A DNA stretch of 8,791 bases from Oxalobacteraceae bacterium (GTDB lineage Bacteria; Pseudomonadota; Gammaproteobacteria; Burkholderiales; Burkholderiaceae_D), in NCBI GenBank assembly GCA_003132085.1, contig PKWO01000152.1, positions 3,403 through 12,193 on the forward strand, written 5' to 3'. Made by a program: the position numbers and the translations under genes. The notes under the pieces are model-generated. The model was not told the DNA's origin. It searched no databases and saw only the letters and a program-made list of their open reading frames with translations. Below are positions 1 to 5,869 of this stretch, piece by piece (within the stretch, counting starts at the first letter, position 1; each line of letters starts with the position of its first letter).

Positions 1-893
1 AAATCAACGAAGTCAGCCTGGGCCGCAAGGGGCCGGGCCGCCGGGGCGGCGTCGAGCGCTACTTGATGGTCGACAAGATACACATCCAAGAGAGCCTGCA
101 TCGCCTGGAAACAGTGAATACCGCCAATCTTCGCGAACTGATCTCGGTGCGCGACGCGGTCCGCAAGACACTGCGTCTGCTTGGGACCGAGCGGATCGGC
201 GAGACGCTGGCGGGCGTGCTCGAATCGATGCCTTCGCTGGCAAATGAGCTCGGCAAGGAAGCGCCGATCGTCATCATCGAAGACAACGGCTACGTCGTGC
301 ACAACCAAGCCGGCGGCATGCTGAAGAATGTGTTCATGCACCTGATCCGCAACACGATGGACCACGGCCTCGAAACGCCGAAAGTGCGCGTTGCGAAGGG
401 CAAGCCGGCGGCCGGCACGATCCGCCTTCGGATGGGAGTCGACGATGGCATGCTTCGGATCACGCTCAGCGACGACGGCCGCGGCTTGGCTCTGGCCCGT
501 ATCCGCAAGATCGCCATCGAAAAGGGCGTCAGCGGCGCCGAAGGCGAAATGGGCGACGAACAGATCGCGCGCCTGATCTTGCGCCCCGGCTTCTCGACTG
601 CCGACAGGGTCACCGAAGTGTCGGGGCGAGGCGTCGGCATGGATGCGGTGCAGGACTTCGTCCAGCGCGAGGGCGGAAAAATTGAAATCCAATTTACCGA
701 TAATGCCGCCGGCGCAGATTTTCGTCAATTCGACATTACCGTGTTCCTGCCGGATAGCTTCGCCGTGGAAGTCGACGGCGGCGATGCGCATCTTACGGCG
801 TCCGCCAACCAGCAATTGCCGGCGCCGATTGTCGCTAGCGTGCGCGGAAATGATGGACCGGACTCCGACAGCGCGGATTTTCAGGCGGCCTGA
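1..893 (+). CDS. CheA-like histidine kinase, C-terminal part (5' truncated by window edge)
   Basis: The frame is open from the first complete codon (position 3) to a TGA at 891-893, so the TTG/ATG at 63/66 are probably internal and the true start lies upstream. The visible part is a CheA-type (HPK9 class) catalytic domain. The N box reads HLIRNTMDHGLE (conserved Asn codon at 351-353), the G1 box reads DDGRGLA (471-491), and the F/G2 region reads GFSTADRVTEVSGRGVGMDAV (about 589-651). Known CheA proteins continue into a P5 domain that binds CheW and receptors. Here the sequence FLPDSFAVEV marks where P5 should begin, but the protein ends about 45 residues later in a polar tail (NDGPDSDSADFQAA). 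No P5 remnant was seen in other frames. Expected role: autophosphorylation and transfer to a receiver, probably the CheY-like protein encoded downstream (inference). The phosphorylated Hpt/P1 domain is not in the window. The family call is firm; the complete architecture is unknown. Confidence 0.9.
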   Translation, partial: INEVSLGRKGPGRRGGVERYLMVDKIHIQESLHRLETVNTANLRELISVRDAVRKTLRLLGTERIGETLAGVLESMPSLANELGKEAPIVIIEDNGYVVHNQAGGMLKNVFMHLIRNTMDHGLETPKVRVAKGKPAAGTIRLRMGVDDGMLRITLSDDGRGLALARIRKIAIEKGVSGAEGEMGDEQIARLILRPGFSTADRVTEVSGRGVGMDAVQDFVQREGGKIEIQFTDNAAGADFRQFDITVFLPDSFAVEVDGGDAHLTASANQQLPAPIVASVRGNDGPDSDSADFQAA

Positions 894-976
894 ACCATCT
901 TGATGCCGACCGACTTCTGATCCGGATTGTTTTCGTTCTTCCAGATCAGGTTTGCGGTTTTCGGTGCTTCGGTCAT
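881..976 (-). CDS. Possible small ORF, 31 codons, unknown function
   Basis: The reverse strand encodes a 31-residue hydrophilic peptide, MTEAPKTANLIWKNENNP followed by DQKSVGIKMVQAA. The ATG is the complement of 974-976 and the TGA the complement of 881-883. It is convergent with the kinase gene and overlaps its last 13 bases. About three quarters of its codons end in G or C, as in the real genes of this window, and it fills most of the otherwise empty stretch between kinase and receptor genes. Against it, there is no clear Shine-Dalgarno sequence, and the frame stays open upstream of the ATG to a TAA near 1052, so the ATG is not forced. I recognise no family. It could be a real small protein, a fragment of a decayed gene, or chance. 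Confidence 0.3.
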   Translation of the reverse strand: MTEAPKTANLIWKNENNPDQKSVGIKMVQAA

Positions 977-1060
977 AGGCCGTTTCACTGGTTTTGCGCA
1001 TTGGCGATAACACCGCAGCGCTCTAGCGATTTGCAGCACACAACAAATAATTTACCTACG

Positions 1061-1780
1061 ATGGCTTATTCAATTATCTTCTTTTTGCTGGGAATCCTTT
1101 GCTCGGCAGCGGTTATAGGGTGGCAGGCAATTCGGCAAAAAAAAGCCATGTCGAAGATGATTAGCATCGAACAGGCAGAGGCCGCCGAACAGGATCTGCA
1201 ACGGATAATTCAAGAACTGCAGCACGAAATCGAACAACAGCAGCACTTGCTTGAGCAGCAGCAGAATGCCGGCCATGCCGAGATTCATCGGCTGGAAAAA
1301 GACCACGAACAATTGGTCCGCCAGCTCGCCGATAAAAACTCGGAAACCAACGCCAACGCGTTGCAGAGTTGTGATTTTCTGGCGGACACGATTGATAGGC
1401 TGCTCGGTTTGATCAAAACCTTTGAGCGCTGGCACGCCGATATGAATGTGCTCATCACGCACAATCGGGAGATGCACAACAAGAACGATGAGTTCGCGTC
1501 GATTGTGAAGCAGGTGGTCATTGTCGCCCTCAACGCCTCGATCGAGGCAGCCAGAGCAGGTGAACATGGGCGCGGGTTTGCCATAGTCGCCAACGAGGTG
1601 AGAAGCCTGGCCAATCGCGCTGAAAAGCTGTCGCTGGACTATCGCAGCAATCTCTATGAGAACGACTTGATCACGACCACCACATTTCAGGACTTGCAGG
1701 CGGGCGGCAAGATGATCATTGGTGCGGTCATCGGTCTGGACCTCACCAATAAAAAGACTAAAGCAGCACTCACTGCCTAA
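1061..1780 (+). CDS. Short membrane-anchored chemoreceptor-like (MCP signalling tip) protein
   Basis: This is a 239-residue protein when started at ATG 1061. I prefer that start to the in-frame TTG at 1001 because the transmembrane segment begins right after it (residues 3-21, SIIFFLLGILCSAAVIGW). No strong Shine-Dalgarno precedes it. A Gln/Glu-rich coiled coil follows (about 35-95), then the hairpin tip of methyl-accepting chemotaxis proteins at about 147-190, VALNASIEAARAGEHGRGF and IVANEVRSLANRA. There is no periplasmic sensor domain, HAMP domain or C-terminal NWETF-type tether, and only about 50 residues follow the tip, so the usual long four-helix bundle and methylation helices are missing or very short. 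Compared with E. coli Tsr, tip residues equivalent to N381 (N158) and R388 (R165) are kept. The QTN stretch is QVV, and the trimer-contact Phe373 is Lys150. The likely role is a membrane-tethered input for the neighbouring kinase. It lies 12 bases before the CheX-like gene, probably in one operon. Confidence 0.82.
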   Translation: MAYSIIFFLLGILCSAAVIGWQAIRQKKAMSKMISIEQAEAAEQDLQRIIQELQHEIEQQQHLLEQQQNAGHAEIHRLEKDHEQLVRQLADKNSETNANALQSCDFLADTIDRLLGLIKTFERWHADMNVLITHNREMHNKNDEFASIVKQVVIVALNASIEAARAGEHGRGFAIVANEVRSLANRAEKLSLDYRSNLYENDLITTTTFQDLQAGGKMIIGAVIGLDLTNKKTKAALTA

Positions 1781-1792
1781 GCGACGATAGCC

Positions 1793-2347
1793 ATGATCAG
1801 CAATCAAGCGCGAGACGGTTTCGACCATTTCCTCAAGCAGGCGATCAAAGCCAGCCTGGTTGCGTCGCCGGAGGACGCCTGCGAGGTCGCCGTTCTTGCC
1901 GACCTGTCCGACATCAAAGAAACCAAGATGGTTGCCTTGACCGTCTCATCGTATTTATTTCGATTGATGGTGTTGATCTATTTCACGCCGGACAGCGCGA
2001 CAAAGGAATACTTTGCCGGAATCAACAACATGCAGGCATCCGAGATGAGCGAACAATCGTTCCATGACGCTGTCGCCGAATACGGGAATATTTGCTGCGG
2101 CATATTGAATCGCGATTTAGGCCAGTTCTTTCCGCATATCGGCATGTCGACACCGAATATCATCGACAGAAATTGCTCGTCTTACTTGAATGTGTTGGGT
2201 TGCGGTCATATTCAGCACTTCAAGGCCACCGTCAACAACAACGCTCAGTTTCACGTCAGCCTCTGCGTGTCCGATTACGCGGATCTGGATTTTGTTGTGA
2301 AAGCCGATGAAGAGAGCGTCAATACCGGAGAGCTGGAGCTCTTTTGA
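1793..2347 (+). CDS. CheX-like chemotaxis phosphatase domain protein
   Basis: A 184-residue soluble protein with no signal peptide. The diagnostic stretch is residues 92-121, AVAEYGNICCGILNRDL followed by GQFFPHIGMSTPNII. It aligns with the CheX/CheC active-site helix pattern E-x-x-N-x-x-x-G, followed by a short gap and a P-x-I/V strand. The catalytic pair would be E96 and N99. In known CheX, this Glu and Asn pair attacks phosphorylated CheY to speed dephosphorylation. The N-terminal hydrophobic strands (about 46-64) fit the alternating sheet of that fold. The ATG lies 12 bases after the receptor-like stop codon without a strong ribosome binding site, suggesting translational coupling in one transcript. 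Role inferred: signal termination on the CheY-like protein encoded just downstream. The gene is more A+T-rich than the kinase or ATPase genes. The C-terminal third is poorly characterised; motif-level recognition only. Confidence 0.68.
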   Translation: MISNQARDGFDHFLKQAIKASLVASPEDACEVAVLADLSDIKETKMVALTVSSYLFRLMVLIYFTPDSATKEYFAGINNMQASEMSEQSFHDAVAEYGNICCGILNRDLGQFFPHIGMSTPNIIDRNCSSYLNVLGCGHIQHFKATVNNNAQFHVSLCVSDYADLDFVVKADEESVNTGELELF

Positions 2348-2416
2348 AAGCTGAACCCGGATTTGAAAGATCGGAAATGGATGCGCAGGCGGAACCGGCG
2401 GGCAACGTGCGTCGCA

Positions 2417-2444
2417 TAAGACAAAGAGGTTCTTTTGCCGATAA
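2417..2444 (+). promoter_or_regulatory. Candidate sigma-28 (FliA) promoter upstream of the cheY-like gene
   Basis: GCCGATAA at 2437-2444 is a perfect match to the flagellar/chemotaxis sigma-28 -10 element. A partial -35 element, TAAGACAA, lies at 2417-2424 with a 12-base spacer; the consensus is TAAAGTTT with about 11. It sits in the gap between the CheX-like and CheY-like genes and would give a leader of about 120 bases. Caution: GCCGATAA also occurs twice inside coding sequence in this window (1328-1335 and 4247-4254), where it spells Ala-Asp-Lys codons, so chance is not excluded. Confidence 0.4.
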
Positions 2445-2496
2445 TTTGTCGGCTGCTTGTTTTCAATCTACAGCGTTCGCCGGATGATATTAAAAA

Positions 2497-2524
2497 GAGC
2501 CGGGCGTCGGTCGAAGCCCGGTTC
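2497..2524. other. Hairpin in the cheY-like leader / possible terminator
   Basis: GAGCCGGGC (2497-2505) can pair with GCCCGGTTC (2516-2524), nine pairs including one G-U, across a ten-base loop. On the plus strand no T-run follows, so it is not a classical terminator for the upstream operon. On the minus strand it is followed by TTTTT (complement of 2492-2496), so it could terminate transcripts coming from the right. If the sigma-28-like promoter at 2417-2444 is used, the hairpin lies in the leader RNA of the cheY-like gene. Confidence 0.45.
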
Positions 2525-2569
2525 GCGTCGGGTGAATTGACATTATTTTAGTTACTTTCAGAGGTTTTC

Positions 2570-2938
2570 ATGGCACAAATTCTAGTAGTTGATGACTCTA
2601 GCACCGTCCGTAACGAGGTCGGCGATTTTCTGAAGAAAAATGGTCTGGATGTAACATTGGCCGTTGACGGCTGCGACGGGCTGATAAAACTCAAGGGCGA
2701 CACGCGCATCAAACTCGTCGTCTGCGACGTGAACATGCCGAACATGGATGGCCTGACAATGGCCGAAAAAGTCCGCAGCGAATTGAACAATAGCGCGGTG
2801 AACATCATCATGCTGACGACGGAGAACTCGCCGATCATGAAGGAGCGCGGCAAGGCCGCCGGCATCAAGGGCTGGATCGTCAAGCCGTTCAAGGGAGAGG
2901 CCGTGCTGGCGACCTTCAAGAAGCTCGTCGGAGCCTGA
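2570..2938 (+). CDS. Single-domain CheY-like response regulator
   Basis: A 122-residue stand-alone receiver domain with no output domain. The acid pocket is D8-D9, the phosphoacceptor is D53 in VVCDVNMPNMDG, the switch Thr is T83 in MLTTE, and the invariant Lys is K105 in VKPF. The aromatic switch position is W102 instead of the usual Tyr/Phe. GAGG at 2561-2564 gives a well-placed ribosome binding site for ATG 2570, and TTGACA at 2537-2542 lacks a matching -10. The gene follows the kinase, receptor and CheX-like genes in the same orientation after a 222-base gap with its own promoter-like and hairpin elements, so it may be transcribed separately at a different level. Expected role: diffusible phosphorylated output of the module, dephosphorylated by the CheX-like protein (inference). 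Whether it acts on a flagellar motor, pili or something else cannot be read here. Confidence 0.93.
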   Translation: MAQILVVDDSSTVRNEVGDFLKKNGLDVTLAVDGCDGLIKLKGDTRIKLVVCDVNMPNMDGLTMAEKVRSELNNSAVNIIMLTTENSPIMKERGKAAGIKGWIVKPFKGEAVLATFKKLVGA

Positions 2939-2962
2939 CCCGGCTGCAGTCTGCAACCGATA

Positions 2963-3014
2963 AACGCGACGTGGATGCACCGAAAATGATTTATTTTTTC
3001 GGCCGCATCGCGTT
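2963..3014. repeat. Extended imperfect inverted repeat after the cheY-like gene
   Basis: Three nested arm pairs share one axis: AACGCG (2963-2968) with CGCGTT (3009-3014), ATGC (2975-2978) with GCAT (3005-3008), and CCGAAAA (2980-2986) with TTTTCGG (2996-3002). As RNA this would be a long interrupted stem capped by a T-rich loop. No T-run follows, so a textbook intrinsic terminator is not supported, but it may end the cheY-like transcript or protect its 3' end. Confidence 0.5.
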
Positions 3015-3027
3015 AAGCGCGGTCAAT

Positions 3028-3079
3028 AAGCGATCCATTTAAGCGATCCATTTAAGCGATCCATTTAAGCGATCCATTT
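3028..3079. repeat. Four perfect tandem copies of a 13-base unit
   Basis: The unit AAGCGATCCATTT occurs four times head to tail without mismatch (3028-3040, 3041-3053, 3054-3066, 3067-3079). The preceding 13 bases (3015-3027) share only AAGCG and the final T, so a decayed fifth copy is possible but weak. Each unit carries one GATC. The array ends exactly at the palindrome upstream of the magnesium ATPase gene, placing it about 105-155 bases before that start codon. Perfect identity suggests recent expansion by slippage, so the copy number may vary between strains. Confidence 0.95.
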
Positions 3080-3094
3080 TTGACGTACGTCAAA
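3079..3094. promoter_or_regulatory. Perfect 16-base palindrome; FNR/FixK-type operator candidate
   Basis: TTTGACGTACGTCAAA is its own reverse complement. Its core TTGAC-GTAC-GTCAA (3080-3093) fits the TTGA-N6-TCAA pattern of CRP/FNR-superfamily regulators such as FNR, ANR and FixK. The axis lies between 3086 and 3087, about 40 bases before the start predicted from the -10 element at 3115-3120. That is the classical class II activator position. The natural target is the magnesium ATPase gene. The match is seen directly; the identity of the regulator is inference. Confidence 0.6.
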
Positions 3095-3111
3095 CAGACG
3101 CAGCAAGCTGT

Positions 3112-3120
3112 TGTTAAAAT
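3112..3120 (+). promoter_or_regulatory. Extended -10 element for the Mg2+ ATPase gene
   Basis: TGTTAAAAT gives an extended -10 (TG-N-TAAAAT, one mismatch to TATAAT). No recognisable -35 lies 16-18 bases upstream, which suits an activator-dependent promoter with the palindrome at 3079-3094. The predicted start near 3127 leaves a leader of about 58 bases before ATG 3185. Confidence 0.45.
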
Positions 3121-3184
3121 TGTCATTCTAGACCCGGCGGGCAATCCATGCGGAAGCAGGCGGGTTTGAAGGGAAAATTTGACT

Positions 3185-5827
3185 ATGACAGCGCACGCAG
3201 TGCCTTCCGCCCTGATTGAGCTGGCACAGCTCGACAACGAGCGTGTTCTGCAACAGCTCGGCAGTGCGGCGGCTGGTTTGTCCGAAGACGATGCCGAAGC
3301 CAGGCTGCAAAAATACGGTCAGAATACGGTCGCGCATGAGGCGCGTCAGAGCATTGCCATGCAATTGCTGGGGCGCGTACGCAATCCTCTCAATCTGTTG
3401 CTGCTGACTCTCGCGGGCGTGTCGTTTGCCATGGGTGACCATGTGGCGGCGGTTATTATTTTCATCATGGTGGTACTGAGCATCTCGCTGGCCTTCATGC
3501 AGGAACATCGTTCCAACAAGGCCGCCGAAAAATTGCGGGCGATGGTCCATACCACGGCCACGGTATTGCGCAACGCAGGCACCAATGCCGCGGCGACAGC
3601 GCAGGCCGCCGCCGCACCGACATCGCCCGATTCATCCGGTTCCAACATGCGGGAGATCCCGATTCACCTGCTGGTGCCGGGCGACGTCGTGCATCTGTCG
3701 GCGGGCGACATGATACCGGCCGATCTCAGACTTCTTTCCGCCAAAGACCTGTTTGTGAACCAAGCCCCGCTCACCGGTGAAGCGATGCCGGTCGAGAAAT
3801 TCGCCGGCGCGGCAGGCAACGAGATCAAAGATCCGCTGCAGTTGCACAATCTGTGCTTTATGGGAACCAACGTCATAAGCGGCACCGCGGCGGGCGTGAT
3901 TGCGCTGACAGGTTCGCGCGCGTATTTCGGCGGACTTGCCGATATTATCGCCGGCGAGCGCGCGCTAACCAGCTTCGATCAGGGTATCGGCAGATTCACC
4001 ACCCTGATGATGCGGTTTATTTTGGTGATGGCGCCGCTGGTATTTTTGATCAATGGTTTGACGAAGGGCGATTGGGTCGAGGCGCTGTTCTTTGCGGTAG
4101 CGGTGGCAGTGGGGCTGACGCCGGAGATGCTGCCGATGATAGTCACCGTCAATCTCGCCAAGGGCGCGCTGGCGATGTCGCGCAAGAAGGTGATCGTCAA
4201 GCGCCTGAACTCGATTCAAAACTTTGGCGCGATGGACGTCTTGTGCGCCGATAAGACCGGAACGCTGACCCAGGATCGGATCATCCTGGAGAAGCATGTG
4301 GACCTCAAAGGCGAGGAAAGCGAAAAGGTGCTCGAATATGCGTATCTGAACAGTTACTATCAGTCGGGATTGAAGAACTTGCTTGATGTCGCAGTGCTCA
4401 AGCATAACGAAGTGCATGTGCGGCTGCAGCCGTCGGACGCCTACAGCAAGATCGACGAAATTCCGTTTGACTTCACGCGTCGGCGCATGTCTGTGGTGGT
4501 CGAGGGCCAGGGCCGGCATCTGCTCATCTGCAAAGGGGCGGTGGAGGAAGTGTTCAGTGTTTCCGCAACCGGGGAGGATGCCGGAGCGCGATTCGCTCTT
4601 GACGAAAGCCACCTGCGCAAACTGAAGGAAGTAAGCACCGAACTGAACGAAGACGGTCTGCGCGTGATCGCCTTGGCCTATAAGGAAATTCCGCTGGGCC
4701 AAAGCACTTATACGGTGAAGGACGAATCCGACCTGGTATTGCTCGGCTATATCGCTTTCCTTGACCCGCCCAAGGAAAGCGCCCAGGAGGCGATCGCGAA
4801 ACTGGGCGCGCACGGCGTGCAAATCAAAATCCTGACCGGTGACAATGAGGTCGTCACCCGTAACGTCTGCAAGCAAGTAGGCATGCAGGTGGATCGCGTG
4901 GTGCTCGGCAGCGAGATCGAGGCTATGTCGGCGCAGCAACTTGCCGAGGCAGCCGAACAGGCATGTGTGTTCGCCAAGCTATCGCCGACCCAGAAGGCGA
5001 CCGTTATCGATGCGCTGCACAGTAAGGGCCATGTCGTTGGTTTTCTGGGCGACGGCATCAACGACGGGCCGGCGCTGAAAGCGGCAGACGTCGGGATATC
5101 GGTGGACACGGCGGTTGATATCGCCAAGGAGTCGGCCGACATCATCTTGCTGGAGAAGAGCCTGCTGGTGCTCGACGACGGCGTGATCGAGGGCAGGAAA
5201 GTGTTTGGCAACATCGTCAAGTACATCCGAATGGGAGCGAGTTCCAACTTCGGCAACATGTTCAGTGTGATTGGCGCGAGCGCCTGGCTCCCCTTTTTGC
5301 CGATGGCGCCGATTCAGGTGCTTACCAACAATCTTTTGTACGATTTCTCCCAAACAGCCATTCCAACGGACAACGTCGATGAAGAGTATCTGGCGAAGCC
5401 GAGAAAATGGGAAATCCGCAATATCGCCCACTTTATGCTTTTTATCGGCCCGATCAGCTCGATCTTCGATTATGCGACCTTTTTCACCATGTACTATCTC
5501 TTTAACGCCAATACCGTCGCAACAGCGCCGCTCTTCCAGACCGGGTGGTTCGTCGAATCGCTGCTGTCCCAAACGTTGATCATCCACATCATTCGCACCA
5601 GGCGAATTCCGTTCATCGAGAGCCGGGCGAGCGTGCCGTTGATTCTGACGAGCCTGATTATTTGCGGCGTCGGAATGTGGCTGCCATTTTCGCCGTTCGC
5701 CCGCGCACTTGGCTTTACGCCGCTGCCGCCGCTCTATTGGCCGATCGTCGCTCTTATGCTGATTACCTACCTGTCCCTCACGCATTTGATGAAAACGTGG
5801 TTTCACCGGCGCTTTGGATTGGATTGA
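3185..5827 (+). CDS. mgtA: P-type Mg2+-importing ATPase (MgtA/MgtB, P3B type)
   Basis: An 880-residue inner-membrane P-type ATPase, close to the usual family length. The ATG at 3185 is preferred to the TTG at 3179; AGGG upstream can act as ribosome binding site. Landmarks: actuator motif T197-G-E-A (family TGES, Ser replaced by Ala), phosphorylated D356 in CADKTGTLT, TGDN at 551-554, and the hinge GDGINDGPAL at 622-631. The M4 sequence GLTPEMLPMIVTVNLAKGA (around P313) and the stretches ASSNFGNMFSV, LPFLPM and NLLYDFSQTAIPTDNVDEE are typical of MgtA-type Mg2+ transporters rather than Ca2+, heavy-metal or proton pumps. Membrane helices fall at about 62-105, 270-325 and 690-875. An Ala/Ser/Pro low-complexity insertion (about 131-153) lies in the actuator domain. 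The protein hydrolyses ATP to take Mg2+ into the cytoplasm. It appears monocistronic and convergent with the glycosyltransferase gene. The promoter carries an FNR-like box; I see no MgtL-like leader ORF. Confidence 0.95.
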   Translation: MTAHAVPSALIELAQLDNERVLQQLGSAAAGLSEDDAEARLQKYGQNTVAHEARQSIAMQLLGRVRNPLNLLLLTLAGVSFAMGDHVAAVIIFIMVVLSISLAFMQEHRSNKAAEKLRAMVHTTATVLRNAGTNAAATAQAAAAPTSPDSSGSNMREIPIHLLVPGDVVHLSAGDMIPADLRLLSAKDLFVNQAPLTGEAMPVEKFAGAAGNEIKDPLQLHNLCFMGTNVISGTAAGVIALTGSRAYFGGLADIIAGERALTSFDQGIGRFTTLMMRFILVMAPLVFLINGLTKGDWVEALFFAVAVAVGLTPEMLPMIVTVNLAKGALAMSRKKVIVKRLNSIQNFGAMDVLCADKTGTLTQDRIILEKHVDLKGEESEKVLEYAYLNSYYQSGLKNLLDVAVLKHNEVHVRLQPSDAYSKIDEIPFDFTRRRMSVVVEGQGRHLLICKGAVEEVFSVSATGEDAGARFALDESHLRKLKEVSTELNEDGLRVIALAYKEIPLGQSTYTVKDESDLVLLGYIAFLDPPKESAQEAIAKLGAHGVQIKILTGDNEVVTRNVCKQVGMQVDRVVLGSEIEAMSAQQLAEAAEQACVFAKLSPTQKATVIDALHSKGHVVGFLGDGINDGPALKAADVGISVDTAVDIAKESADIILLEKSLLVLDDGVIEGRKVFGNIVKYIRMGASSNFGNMFSVIGASAWLPFLPMAPIQVLTNNLLYDFSQTAIPTDNVDEEYLAKPRKWEIRNIAHFMLFIGPISSIFDYATFFTMYYLFNANTVATAPLFQTGWFVESLLSQTLIIHIIRTRRIPFIESRASVPLILTSLIICGVGMWLPFSPFARALGFTPLPPLYWPIVALMLITYLSLTHLMKTWFHRRFGLD

Positions 5828-5839
5828 CGGACGGCGCAT

Positions 5840-5854
5840 CCGGCAAATTGCCGG
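5840..5854. other. Short palindrome between convergent genes
   Basis: CCGGCAAATTGCCGG is a perfect inverted repeat (7-base arms around one A) in the 42-base gap between the ATPase and glycosyltransferase stop codons. It could form a small hairpin in both transcripts and serve as a weak bidirectional 3' end. No T-run follows on either side, so an efficient intrinsic terminator is not shown. Confidence 0.4.
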
Positions 5855-5869
5855 TCGCATGCGTCGATG

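Noticed and set aside
63..893. TTG 63 / ATG 66 as the start of the kinase gene
   Set aside because: The frame is open back to the window edge and a CheA-like catalytic domain is expected to be preceded by Hpt and dimerisation regions, so the gene is simply cut by the window.
1001..1060. N-terminal extension of the receptor-like protein from TTG 1001
   Set aside because: It would place 20 polar residues ahead of the membrane segment. ATG 1061 starts the hydrophobic helix directly. The GGCGATAA at 1003-1010 resembles a sigma-28 -10, but no -35 was found.
1328..1335. Second sigma-28 -10 (GCCGATAA) inside the receptor gene
   Set aside because: In-frame coding sequence for Ala-Asp-Lys with no -35; the same holds for 4247-4254 in the ATPase phosphorylation motif.
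1070..1828. 252-residue reverse-strand open frame over the receptor gene
   Set aside because: It lies opposite a gene with clear MCP motifs and has no recognisable domains; it is an antisense shadow.
3028..3079. CRISPR array
   Set aside because: The 13-base units are contiguous with no spacers.
3965..4939. 324-residue reverse-strand open frame within the ATPase gene
   Set aside because: His/Gln/Arg-rich translation opposite well-conserved P-type ATPase motifs; a typical shadow of G+C-rich coding DNA. The same applies to 4979-5860.
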